A stretch of 64,000 bases of DNA, taken from assembly GCA_045639525.1 (NCBI GenBank), contig JAZUDI010000046.1, positions 10,526 to 74,525 of the forward strand, written 5' to 3'. This document shows, one piece after another, positions 1 to 8,205 of the stretch. Both the position numbers and the translations under genes were made by a program. Positions within the stretch are counted from its first letter, which is position 1. Each line of letters begins with the position of its first letter. Source of the stretch: UBA1181 sp045639525 (lineage in GTDB: Bacteria > Bacteroidota > Bacteroidia > Bacteroidales > Paludibacteraceae). The notes under the pieces were generated by a model. It made no database searches, had not been told where the DNA came from, and saw nothing but the letters and a program-made list of their open reading frames with translations.

Positions 1-979
1 CATGGGGCAAATCTCTGGTGGTCTGGACCAAACCCTTTCCGAAGGATCGCTCTCCCACGATGACGGCTCTGTCCAGATCCTGCAGCGTGCCCGCTAAAAT
101 TTCGGAAGCGGAGGCGGAGTTGCGGTTGACGAGAACGGTGATCGGGATCTCCTTGTCGATTGGATCCCTTAGTGCCGTGTAGGTCTTGTTGATCGCCTCG
201 TTCTTGCCTTTGGTGAAGACAAGGGTGGATTTTCTATCCACGAATAGGTTGATGATATCGGCCGCCTCGTCCAAGATGCCGCCGGGATTCTCCCTGACAT
301 CTATGATCAGTTTCTTGATCTTGTTGTTTTTCTTTAGGTCCAAGAAGGCCTCCTTGAATTGGACCGCGGCGTTTTCTGTGAATCCGCTGATGTAGATGTA
401 GCCGATACCGGGAGCCACCTCGCCCGCATAAGGAATGGCGGGAAGAGAGATGATCTCGCGGGTGACGGTGATGTTCTCCTTCTTGCCGTTTGGATGCTTG
501 ATTGTCACTGTGGCTTGGGTGTGGGGTTCGCCACGAAGCTGCTCGCTCGCTTGGGAAACGCCTATGCCCTTGATCTCCTTGCCGTTGATTGCAGTGATGA
601 TGTCGCCAATTCTTATGCCCGCTTTGAAGGCAGGCATTCCCTCGTAAACATTGGTGATGAGGATGCCTTCGTCAACCTTCCCGATGACACATCCCACGCC
701 GGCGTATTCGCCTGTGGTCATTAGCTTCAACTTGTCCATATCCTCGTCGGGAATGTAGTTGGTGTAGGGGTCGAGCGACATCAGCATCTCGTCGATACCT
801 CTCTTGATGGTCTTCTCCGGTTTGATGGAATCCACGTAGAGTAGGTCCAACTCCTTATAGATGGCGTTGAATATATCCAAATGTTTGGCGATCTCGATGT
901 TTTTGTTGCTTGTCGCTCCGGTTGCCCAGCAACTTAGTGCGGAGCAGATCGCCGCGAGGGTGAAAAGGGTATGTTTCAT
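1..979 (-). CDS. S41 family C-terminal processing protease (partial, 3' end outside window)
   Basis: Periplasmic serine protease of the CtpA/tail-specific protease family; 326 N-terminal residues are visible. A hydrophobic N-terminus (residues 1-20, ending ALSC, possibly a lipobox) is followed by a PDZ domain (GVGCVIG to INGKEI, about residues 95-150) and the protease core. The catalytic serine motif NSASASE and the lysine motif SFGKG, 26-32 residues later, are both present, so it looks active; only the C-terminus is missing at the left edge. The ATG at 979 lies 11 bases after the rarA stop, making this the last visible gene of a five-gene minus-strand run (cls, DUF59, lpxH, rarA, ctp). The family is certain, the substrate unknown. 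Confidence 0.93.
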   Translation of the reverse strand, partial: MKHTLFTLAAICSALSCWATGATSNKNIEIAKHLDIFNAIYKELDLLYVDSIKPEKTIKRGIDEMLMSLDPYTNYIPDEDMDKLKLMTTGEYAGVGCVIGKVDEGILITNVYEGMPAFKAGIRIGDIITAINGKEIKGIGVSQASEQLRGEPHTQATVTIKHPNGKKENITVTREIISLPAIPYAGEVAPGIGYIYISGFTENAAVQFKEAFLDLKKNNKIKKLIIDVRENPGGILDEAADIINLFVDRKSTLVFTKGKNEAINKTYTALRDPIDKEIPITVLVNRNSASASEILAGTLQDLDRAVIVGERSFGKGLVQTTRDLPH

Positions 980-990
980 GCTACTTGTGA

Positions 991-2274
991 TTACATATTG
1001 TACTTTTTCTTGTCGCCCCAAAGTCTGGTCATCTGTTCCGCCAAACGATTTTCGGCGGCGTTGTTTTGAGGTGTCCAGAAACGGGTTCCTGATATTTTTT
1101 CCGGTAAAAACTCCTGTACGACAAAGTGGCCTTCGTAGTCGTGCGAGTATTTATAACCTTTGCCGTAATCCAACTTCTCCATCAACTTGGTGGGCGCATT
1201 GCGCAAATGTAGCGGAACGGGCTGGTTGCCGTTTTGCTGCACGAAGGCCAATGCGTTGTTGATAGCCTGGTAGGCAGAATTACTCTTCGGGCTGGTGGCC
1301 AAATAGATGGTAGTCTCCGCCAGAACGATGCGTCCCTCCGGCCATCCGATTTTATGGATGGTGTCGAAGCATGCGTTGGCCAACAGCAGAGCGTTGGGGT
1401 TTGCCAGTCCGATATCCTCCGAGGCGGATATGACCAATCTTCGGGCGATGAATTTGGGATCCTCTCCGCCGTCCACCATTCGGGCCAACCAGTAGATGGC
1501 CGCGTCGGGGTCGCTACCTCGAATGGACTTGATGAAGGCGGAGATGATGTCGTAGTGCATCTCTCCGTTTTTATCGTAAGCGTTCGGGTTCTCCTGCAAT
1601 CGATCCGTCACGATTTGGTTGGTGAAGTGTATCTCTCCGGCATCGGGTTCCGCTCCGACGACTAGTTCGATGATGTTCAGTAACTTACGGGCATCGCCAC
1701 CTGCGAAACGGAGCAGCGAGTCTGTCTCGTCGAAGAAGATCTTCTTCTGTTTCAACTCCGAGTCTTTCTCCGCCACGCGATGGGCGAGGGTTAGAAGATC
1801 CTCTTCTGTCTGCGGTTTTAGCACATAGACTTGACACCTGGAAAGCAATGGCGTGATCACCTCGAATGAAGGATTCTCCGTGGTGGCGCCAATCAGTGAC
1901 ACTACGCCCTGTTCCACAGCGCCCAACAACGAGTCTTGCTGTGATTTGGAGAATCGGTGGATCTCGTCGATGAAGAGGATCGGTGGATCATTGCTGAAGA
2001 AGCGAGAGTTCTTCGCCTTGTCGATCACCTCCCTCACATCCTTCACGCCTGAACTGATGGCGCTCAAGGTGAAGAAGGGACGCTCCAACTGATTGGCGAT
2101 GATACGGGCCAGTGTGGTCTTTCCCACGCCGGGAGGACCCCATAGGATGAAAGAGGGAACTCTCTTCAATTCTATCATTCTGCGGAGCACACCATTCTCA
2201 CCGACCAAATGCTTTTGGCCCACATATTCGTCCAATGTCTTCGGACGCATTCTCTCTGCCAAGGGTTGTGACAT
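991..2274 (-). CDS. rarA: Replication-associated recombination protein A (RarA/MgsA, AAA+ ATPase)
   Basis: A 427-residue AAA+ ATPase related to clamp loaders that acts at stalled replication forks. Walker A is GPPGVGKT (residues 46-53), Walker B is ILFIDE (99-104) and the sensor region reads GATTENPS near residue 130. The C-terminal half (residues about 235-420) carries the RarA tetramerisation region, including SAFIKSIRGSDPDAAIYWLA. Length matches the family. It lies 40 bases downstream of lpxH and 11 bases upstream of the S41 protease on the same strand. Confidence 0.96.
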   Translation of the reverse strand: MSQPLAERMRPKTLDEYVGQKHLVGENGVLRRMIELKRVPSFILWGPPGVGKTTLARIIANQLERPFFTLSAISSGVKDVREVIDKAKNSRFFSNDPPILFIDEIHRFSKSQQDSLLGAVEQGVVSLIGATTENPSFEVITPLLSRCQVYVLKPQTEEDLLTLAHRVAEKDSELKQKKIFFDETDSLLRFAGGDARKLLNIIELVVGAEPDAGEIHFTNQIVTDRLQENPNAYDKNGEMHYDIISAFIKSIRGSDPDAAIYWLARMVDGGEDPKFIARRLVISASEDIGLANPNALLLANACFDTIHKIGWPEGRIVLAETTIYLATSPKSNSAYQAINNALAFVQQNGNQPVPLHLRNAPTKLMEKLDYGKGYKYSHDYEGHFVVQEFLPEKISGTRFWTPQNNAAENRLAEQMTRLWGDKKKYNM

Positions 2275-2314
2275 GCCTATATCGTTTCTGTTATTATAAT
2301 ATCAATTGGAAATC

Positions 2315-3073
2315 TCATTCCGTGTATCGTTTCAGTTCAAGGGTGGAACCGTTCCACTCCGCATAGGTGAAGTTGGTGATCCAATCGCCAAGGATGATTA
2401 CTCGGCTCTCCTCTTCGATGGGCAGATCCAATAGGATATGCCTGTGACCGAAGATATAGAAGTCTATTTTGTTCTCCTTGCGGTGGCGTTTGGCGAATTG
2501 GACAAGGAACTCCCGCTCTTCACCCATGAACTGTTCCGCCTCGTTCCCCTGCTTCTTCTTGCGGTTGAATTTAGACCAGGACAAGCCGAAAGGCATTGTC
2601 ACGTCTGGGTGTATCCATTTGTACATCGCTTGGCATACCTTGTTGCGGAAGAACGCGCGCAGGAAACGGAAGGATAGGCTTGGATCTCCCAATCCATCTC
2701 CGTGGCCGATGTAAAACCGCTTGCCGTCAAACTCTTCGATGGTATCCTGCTCTCGGATGGTGGCGCCCAATTCATCTTGGAAATAACCGAACATCCAGAT
2801 GTCGTGGTTGCCTGTGTAGAGATATACGGGAATACCCTCGTCGATGAACTCCGCTATTTTCCCGATGAAGCGGACGAAGCCTTTAGGTACGACATATTTG
2901 TATTCGAACCAATAGTCAAACATGTCGCCGACGAAGTAGAGGGCCTTGCAGGTGGGCTTGATGCTCTCCATCCAGCGGGTAAGCCTTCTCTCCGCCACTT
3001 TCCTCTCTTCGTAGATGCTCAATCCAAGGTGGGCGTCGGAAGCGAAATATATTTTCTTCTCTGACTGATTCAT
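2315..3073 (-). CDS. lpxH: UDP-2,3-diacylglucosamine diphosphatase (LpxH)
   Basis: A 252-residue calcineurin-type metallophosphoesterase. The metal-binding motifs are in order: DAHLG (residues 13-17), GDMFDYW (49-55), GNHD (88-91), GHGDG (123-127) and GHRH near residue 209. In this family they hydrolyse UDP-2,3-diacylglucosamine to lipid X in lipid A synthesis at the inner membrane. It starts 3 bases after the DUF59 gene stop, so the two are probably translationally coupled. A general UDP-sugar phosphatase is possible but less likely given the length and GDMFDYW motif. Confidence 0.9.
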   Translation of the reverse strand: MNQSEKKIYFASDAHLGLSIYEERKVAERRLTRWMESIKPTCKALYFVGDMFDYWFEYKYVVPKGFVRFIGKIAEFIDEGIPVYLYTGNHDIWMFGYFQDELGATIREQDTIEEFDGKRFYIGHGDGLGDPSLSFRFLRAFFRNKVCQAMYKWIHPDVTMPFGLSWSKFNRKKKQGNEAEQFMGEEREFLVQFAKRHRKENKIDFYIFGHRHILLDLPIEEESRVIILGDWITNFTYAEWNGSTLELKRYTE

Positions 3074-3076
3074 CCG

Positions 3077-3391
3077 TTATAGAAATCCTAATTCGAGCAT
3101 AGCCTCTTCACTCATACGGTCTTTGGTCCATTCAGGCTCGAAGACGATGTTCACATTGGCCTTCTTCACCCCTTCAATGCCTTCCACCTTCTGCTGGATA
3201 TCCTCCACCAAGAAGTCGCCGGCCGGGCAGCTAGGCGCGGTCAGTGTCATCTCAATGTTCACGATGCCCTCTTCTGTGGTCTCGATGTTGTAGATGAGAC
3301 CGAGGTCATAGACGTTCACGGGGATCTCTGGATCGAATACGGTCTTCAATACGGAGACAATCTTCTCTTCTAATTCAAGAAACTCGTTCAT
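3077..3391 (-). CDS. DUF59/MIP18-family Fe-S cluster assembly factor (SufT-like)
   Basis: A 104-residue cytoplasmic protein of the MIP18/PaaD/SufT family, which takes part in iron-sulfur cluster maturation. The family motif DPEIPVNVYDLGLIY spans residues 20-34 and the conserved cysteine lies in TAPSCPAGD (Cys55). The whole protein is a single DUF59 domain of normal length. It sits between cls (19-base gap) and lpxH (3-base gap). The partner clients cannot be told from the sequence. Confidence 0.9.
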   Translation of the reverse strand: MNEFLELEEKIVSVLKTVFDPEIPVNVYDLGLIYNIETTEEGIVNIEMTLTAPSCPAGDFLVEDIQQKVEGIEGVKKANVNIVFEPEWTKDRMSEEAMLELGFL

Positions 3392-3410
3392 TTCCTCTGT
3401 TATAGATTTG

Positions 3411-4829
3411 TTAGAGCAACGGACTAAGCAGTCGGGAGAAGGATTCCTTCACCTTTTGCGTAAGACTGCGTGTCGTCCAAGTCTCTTTGGTTATTTCAAC
3501 GGAATGATTGACATCATCCATAAATATATCTGTCATTTGTCGCGCCACCTCCGAATCGTACATGATGGCGTTCAACTCGAAGTTTTGCTCGAAACTGCGG
3601 AAATCCATGTTGGCGCTACCGATAAAGGATATGTCGTCGGTGATGACGATTTTGCTGTGTATGAACCCCGGATCGTACATATAGACTTTGATGCCAGCCT
3701 TCAACATCTGGTCGATGTAGGAGAAGGTGCTGTAGAGCGTGATTTTCGCGTCCGATTTCTTCGGGAGAATCAACCTAACGTCGATGCCGGACAATGCGGC
3801 GGTCTGTAGGGCGGTGATGAGGCTTTCCGGCGGAAGGAAATAGGGTGATTCGACATAGATTCTCTGTTTCGCCTCCATGAATGCCTTGGCGAAGATCTGC
3901 ATGATGCTCTCCCATGCCATATCAGGTCCGCTGATCACGATTTGTGTCAGGCAATTACCCTTTTTCTCTTGTGCGGGATAGTAGAGCGCGTCTTGGATGA
4001 GTTCCCTATTGACGAAGAACCAGTCCGTCAGGAAGTTCTTTTGGAGCCCTAATACGGCGCTTCCCTCCAAGCGGATGTGGGTGTCGCGCCAACAACCCCA
4101 ACTGAGTCCCTCCACATATCGGTCGGCGATGTTGAACCCACCCGTATAGCCGATCAATCCGTCCACTACGATGATCTTTCGGTGGTTGCGGTAATTCACG
4201 CGGCTATTGATGTAGGGAAGTCCCACCTCCAAGAAACTCCTGATCTCGATGCCCGCCTCCTGTAACTCTCTGATCTTTTTCTTTTTCAACTGCCAACTAC
4301 CCACATCGTCGATGATGACACGGACGATGATTCCCTCTTGCGCCTTCTCTTTTAGGACATCCATGATGCGTTGACCGATTTTATCCGCCAGGAAGATGTA
4401 ATACTCCATGTGGATGTGGTGTTTGGCGCCCTTTAGGTCCGCTATGATGTTGTTGTAAAGATCGTTCGCCTTGGTGAAGATGGTCACGGCGTTGTTCTCG
4501 TGGAGCATGGCGTCGCTGTTGCGGAAGGCGAGGGTAGCGATGCTGCGTTGTTCGTCGGTGAGTTCCAAACTAGGCAGTTCGGTGAGGTCGATGGTGTTGC
4601 TCTTCTTGTTGATGAGCAAACTTCGCTTTGAAATCATGTGTCGTTTTCTGAATTTCCTACCCACAAGGATGTAGAAAAGGAATCCTAATATAGGGAGAAA
4701 TACCAACACCATAATCCATGCGATGGACTTCACCGGGTTACGGTTCTCCACCAGCATGAAGAAGATTGTGACGCATATCGTATAGACATACACCGCATAA
4801 ATGATTATGTAGGCTATTTCCCAGATCAT
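3411..4829 (-). CDS. cls: Cardiolipin synthase (phospholipase D superfamily)
   Basis: A 472-residue inner-membrane enzyme that condenses two phosphatidylglycerol molecules to cardiolipin. Two N-terminal membrane segments (about residues 3-25 and 34-56) precede two PLD domains. The two HKD motifs are complete: His216, Lys218 and Asp223 in NHRKIIVVDG, and His391, Lys393 and Asp398 in FIHSKIVITDD, each followed by the usual glycine or SANMD segment. Length fits bacterial Cls. It is the first gene of the minus-strand run leading into lpxH and rarA. Confidence 0.94.
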   Translation of the reverse strand: MIWEIAYIIIYAVYVYTICVTIFFMLVENRNPVKSIAWIMVLVFLPILGFLFYILVGRKFRKRHMISKRSLLINKKSNTIDLTELPSLELTDEQRSIATLAFRNSDAMLHENNAVTIFTKANDLYNNIIADLKGAKHHIHMEYYIFLADKIGQRIMDVLKEKAQEGIIVRVIIDDVGSWQLKKKKIRELQEAGIEIRSFLEVGLPYINSRVNYRNHRKIIVVDGLIGYTGGFNIADRYVEGLSWGCWRDTHIRLEGSAVLGLQKNFLTDWFFVNRELIQDALYYPAQEKKGNCLTQIVISGPDMAWESIMQIFAKAFMEAKQRIYVESPYFLPPESLITALQTAALSGIDVRLILPKKSDAKITLYSTFSYIDQMLKAGIKVYMYDPGFIHSKIVITDDISFIGSANMDFRSFEQNFELNAIMYDSEVARQMTDIFMDDVNHSVEITKETWTTRSLTQKVKESFSRLLSPLL

Positions 4830-4962
4830 TCCACTTCAATTTCTAAAATGTAAAAATAGGGAAATAATCAATACGATTGTATATAATACGGGCAATAAGT
4901 CGCTAATTTTTACGATGAAACCGTTGATTTTTTCAATGTTTAACAATTACGGCCATCCTGAA

Positions 4963-7545
4963 CTATTCTCCCTTCCCGATTCGCTCTTTGAGCATCTCTT
5001 CCATGTCGCGGATGGTAAAGCCGTGCGCCTTGAACTTGTTGACGATGTCGATTGCCTCCCTCTGCTCCCGGTTCAGCTCCTTGAGTTCTTCGGCGATCTT
5101 GATGCCTAAGAAAAAGAAGATGTCCATTTGTGCGATGCTGTATAGGGTGGATAGTTGTGAGGTGTCCGCGAAGGAGTTGGGCGCGCAGGCGATCTCCGCT
5201 TGGTTGTAGAGCCACGGATCTTCGTGAAGCACCTTGCTGGCGGTGGTAGGGGAGAGCCGCTCCTCAGTTCTGCCCTGTTTGCCCTTCTCGATGTAACTAT
5301 AACGGCCCACTAACGATTGCGCGAAGAGGAAGGAGGTACTTCTCTGGATCTCGTCGTTGATCAGTTGGAAGAGGGCTTGTGATCGTTTGGGTGTCAGATG
5401 TTGGATGAAGTAGTCCCATCCGCGGATCTCTTTGTCGATGACGATTTGCGCTCCGTTATCGTATTGACGGAGGCTGATCGGTTGGAGGTTCAGCCTTTGC
5501 GAAATCTCGCTGTTGACCACTCGCTCCACCTCTTGGATTTCCAGTCCTGAGGAGACGCCAAGTCCCTCCAAAAACACATAGAAGCGCTCTCTCTTCTCTG
5601 GAGAAATATGGTTTAGGATGGTCTCCCTCTCCACGAAATATACCGCTGGACACCCCTCCCAGTAGTCGTTGAGCAGTCGGCTGCGCAGAACGCAATCCGA
5701 GCCTCTCTTGAGCAAATAGTTCCCTTGGTAATCGGATGCTGGGAGGAAGGCGATCTCCTTGATCTGTTGGAGATATTGCTGCTGCTCCTCTCCGAAGGGA
5801 GGGTAGGATAGATAGCACTCGTAGAGGAGAACCAAATGTTTGGCATGCTCCTCACGGGAGAGTTCTCCGCCTCTGTTTCCCGCATAGATCGGAAGGATGT
5901 TCTGAAACACCTCAGTCTCCAGTCCAGGCTCTTTGATGCCGATCTTCTGCAAAGCGGTCCGACACTTTTCGTCTTGGACCAGTGCGGGGTGTATGGCGAT
6001 GAATTTTCGCTCGGTTCCTTCAGAAAGGAAGATGCGGGGGATGGGGTCGCCCTCTTCGTACAACGGCCTTACCTTGTTGTCGGAACAGAGGAAGATCGCC
6101 TCGTCCGAAAGTTGGTATTTGCTCTTCGCCAGACAGATGTAGAAGGCCTTGAACCAGTCGATGTTTTGCTCTTCCAACTCCTCGATGGAGAGGGAATCCA
6201 CAATGTCCGAAATGGAGGGTTGATAGGCAATGAGTTGGTTCTCCTGTAGGTATTTCAACCACCTCTTCTTCACCTCGTCTTCCGCTTCGGTGACTGCTCG
6301 GAACGCCCATTTCATAGGCTCTTCCGTCAAATCGATGGTGTATTCGTTCGCTCCGATGAAAAGTTCTCGGAGGGTATTGCTGCTGCTGTATCGGGTGTGT
6401 GCCGCATCCACATATTCTCCGTCATCCGTCACGAAAAGTGCGGCGCTTTTGAGCCTTTGGACGATGGCGTCGTAGATAGGCGCCAAGGGTGCGTCTTCGT
6501 TTTTGTTGCTGAACTCGTTTCGATCCGTCGGTATGATTTGGAACAGATGGTCGCCCAAAAGTCGTTTTTTCGCCAGATGCTCCAAGGCGTCGCCCACTAT
6601 CTCTCCTAAAAGGCGGATCTGCTGTTGGTTCCATGATTCGTGGAACTTGATGCCCTCTCGGTTGTCGGTCAAGAGGAATGGCGCATGTATCACGAAAGGA
6701 AATGGATTTCTCACCTTTGTCGGAAAGAAGCAGAAGATGTTCTCTTCGTGTGATAGTGGTTGAGGCTCTCCGGTTTCGGTAGCGGATATGGCGATGGCGC
6801 ATCCCGCTTTGTAGCGGTGGTAGTGAAATGATTCACACGTTCCCTCCACCTCTCTCTTCAGTTGTACGAAGTCGTATTGGATCTGGTCGATCCGCTCTTG
6901 CGCAAGGATGTTGAGTTGGTAGTTCCCCTCTTTCCCCTCCGCTTCCCAATGGATTCTTTGTAAGTGGGAGAGGAAGAGCAGTGGCCGGTAGAGTGTCTGC
7001 AATTTTTTTAGAATGTCCGGATAATCTTTCTCTGCGTTTTTTAGCGGGAGGGAGAAGGTGGTCTCACCCTTTGCGCGGTGGATCTCTCCTCTGTCGGCTT
7101 TGACGGGAACGATGTAGTCGTGGATTTCAAAACAGAAATTATCGTCCTCGATGTGGGGACAATCAGTGTATCGGAATACAGATTTGAAACCGATGCCGAA
7201 CTTTCCGATGGCATTGCCGCCCCCTTTGGTGCTGGCGCCGATGGAGGTGATGGCGTTGAGGTGGCCTCGCTCCGCATCTTTCCCCTCCTTGTCGGGGTCG
7301 CTGATGGAGAAGGCGACGGTGCCGTTGTGACTATATTCGATACGGTCGGCATAGAGTCTGATGTTCACCGTACTGGCCAGTGCGTCGTCTGAATTTTGTA
7401 ATAATTCGTTGATGAAGTGCGCCTCATCCGAATATTTGTCCACGACTGAGTGCCAGAAACCTGCGGCTGCTGGATCCTTGAGTTGTTTGGCCAATTGGGA
7501 GCGTTTGGCGGTTAGCTTGTCAAACCATTCTTGCTCTTTCCCCAT
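4963..7545 (-). CDS. Sacsin-like protein with N-terminal Hsp90-type GHKL ATPase domain
   Basis: An 860-residue protein whose first 200 residues are a GHKL ATP-binding fold of the sacsin/Hsp90 type. The N-box is EAHFINELLQNSDDA (Glu47, Asn51, Asp54), the G1-like segment DRIEYSHNG is at 68-75 and the glycine loop IGKFGIGFKSVF is at 113-124. The remaining 650 residues have no motif I recognise, no signal peptide and no membrane segment. Its start is 21 bases after the LOG-family gene stop, so the two are likely co-transcribed. Related GHKL proteins act as chaperones or, in some bacteria, in mobile-element defence; nothing here decides between these. Confidence 0.8.
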   Translation of the reverse strand: MGKEQEWFDKLTAKRSQLAKQLKDPAAAGFWHSVVDKYSDEAHFINELLQNSDDALASTVNIRLYADRIEYSHNGTVAFSISDPDKEGKDAERGHLNAITSIGASTKGGGNAIGKFGIGFKSVFRYTDCPHIEDDNFCFEIHDYIVPVKADRGEIHRAKGETTFSLPLKNAEKDYPDILKKLQTLYRPLLFLSHLQRIHWEAEGKEGNYQLNILAQERIDQIQYDFVQLKREVEGTCESFHYHRYKAGCAIAISATETGEPQPLSHEENIFCFFPTKVRNPFPFVIHAPFLLTDNREGIKFHESWNQQQIRLLGEIVGDALEHLAKKRLLGDHLFQIIPTDRNEFSNKNEDAPLAPIYDAIVQRLKSAALFVTDDGEYVDAAHTRYSSSNTLRELFIGANEYTIDLTEEPMKWAFRAVTEAEDEVKKRWLKYLQENQLIAYQPSISDIVDSLSIEELEEQNIDWFKAFYICLAKSKYQLSDEAIFLCSDNKVRPLYEEGDPIPRIFLSEGTERKFIAIHPALVQDEKCRTALQKIGIKEPGLETEVFQNILPIYAGNRGGELSREEHAKHLVLLYECYLSYPPFGEEQQQYLQQIKEIAFLPASDYQGNYLLKRGSDCVLRSRLLNDYWEGCPAVYFVERETILNHISPEKRERFYVFLEGLGVSSGLEIQEVERVVNSEISQRLNLQPISLRQYDNGAQIVIDKEIRGWDYFIQHLTPKRSQALFQLINDEIQRSTSFLFAQSLVGRYSYIEKGKQGRTEERLSPTTASKVLHEDPWLYNQAEIACAPNSFADTSQLSTLYSIAQMDIFFFLGIKIAEELKELNREQREAIDIVNKFKAHGFTIRDMEEMLKERIGKGE

Positions 7546-7566
7546 ATTGTATAGCGTGTTTGTGCG

Positions 7567-8148
7567 TTATAGACTGGCGTACTTGTGGGAGTCCTTCTCC
7601 TCCCAACCGTGCGCGTTTCGAATGGCGGGCAGCACCTCCTCCGCGGAGGAGACGACCGTCCAGGTCTTTTTCAACTGTTCTGACATGAAATTCTCCTCCA
7701 CGCACTTGTCCAACATGGCGATCAGCGGGTCGAAGTAGTGGTCCACATTGAGGATGATGATGGGCTTGAGGAAGAGGCCAAGTTGTTTCCATGTGATGAT
7801 CTCCAGTAGTTCCTCCAATGTGCCACATCCGCCGGGAAGGGCAATGGCCGCGTCCACATCCTGCACCATACGCTCCTTGCGGGAGTGCATGTCAGGTGTT
7901 TCCACCTCCTTCACAAGGGGGTTGTCCCAGCCTCGCTCCACCATGAAGTGGGGGATGATGCCCGTGATATCACCGTGGTGATCCACCATGGATTGGGCCA
8001 ATTCACCCATTAAACCGATGGCGCCACCTCCATAGTTACATCCGATCTTGTTTTCGGAGAGGATCTCTCCCAGACGGCGGGCCGCCATTTTGTATTTGTC
8101 ATCCACTTGTGAACTGGATGCGCAGTAAACGCACACTCTCTTTGTCAT
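7567..8148 (-). CDS. LOG-family Rossmann-fold protein (TIGR00730 type; cytokinin riboside 5'-monophosphate phosphoribohydrolase family)
   Basis: A 193-residue protein. The LOG signatures are all present: CVYCASS (residues 6-12), GGGAIGLMG (40-48), the catalytic Arg-Lys-Glu region around 90-92 and PGGCGTLEE (105-113). Family members hydrolyse nucleoside monophosphates to a free base and ribose 5-phosphate. The ATG at 8148 (MTKRVC) is chosen because a longer frame reaching 8277 would overlap the divergent flippase gene and its promoter, and because family proteins begin just here. It is followed after 21 bases by the sacsin-like ATPase gene. Confidence 0.9.
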   Translation of the reverse strand: MTKRVCVYCASSSQVDDKYKMAARRLGEILSENKIGCNYGGGAIGLMGELAQSMVDHHGDITGIIPHFMVERGWDNPLVKEVETPDMHSRKERMVQDVDAAIALPGGCGTLEELLEIITWKQLGLFLKPIIILNVDHYFDPLIAMLDKCVEENFMSEQLKKTWTVVSSAEEVLPAIRNAHGWEEKDSHKYASL

Positions 8149-8169
8149 GTCATTCCTTATTTTCTTTCG

Positions 8170-8177
8170 CAAATATA
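8170..8177 (-). promoter_or_regulatory. Bacteroidota -7 promoter element for the LOG-family gene
   Basis: The minus strand reads TATATTTG, an exact TAnnTTTG, 21 bases before the ATG at 8148. No clear TTTG was found 19-21 bases upstream. It lies only 12 bases from the -7 element of the divergent flippase gene, so the two promoters overlap. Confidence 0.5.
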
Positions 8178-8189
8178 ACGAAATAAACC

Positions 8190-8197
8190 TATCTTTG
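8190..8197 (+). promoter_or_regulatory. Bacteroidota -7 promoter element for the flippase gene
   Basis: TATCTTTG matches TAnnTTTG and ends 8 bases before the ATG at 8206, implying a very short 5' leader. A weak TTTC lies about 21 bases upstream in place of TTTG. Confidence 0.5.
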
Positions 8198-8205
8198 CGT
8201 TCGAT

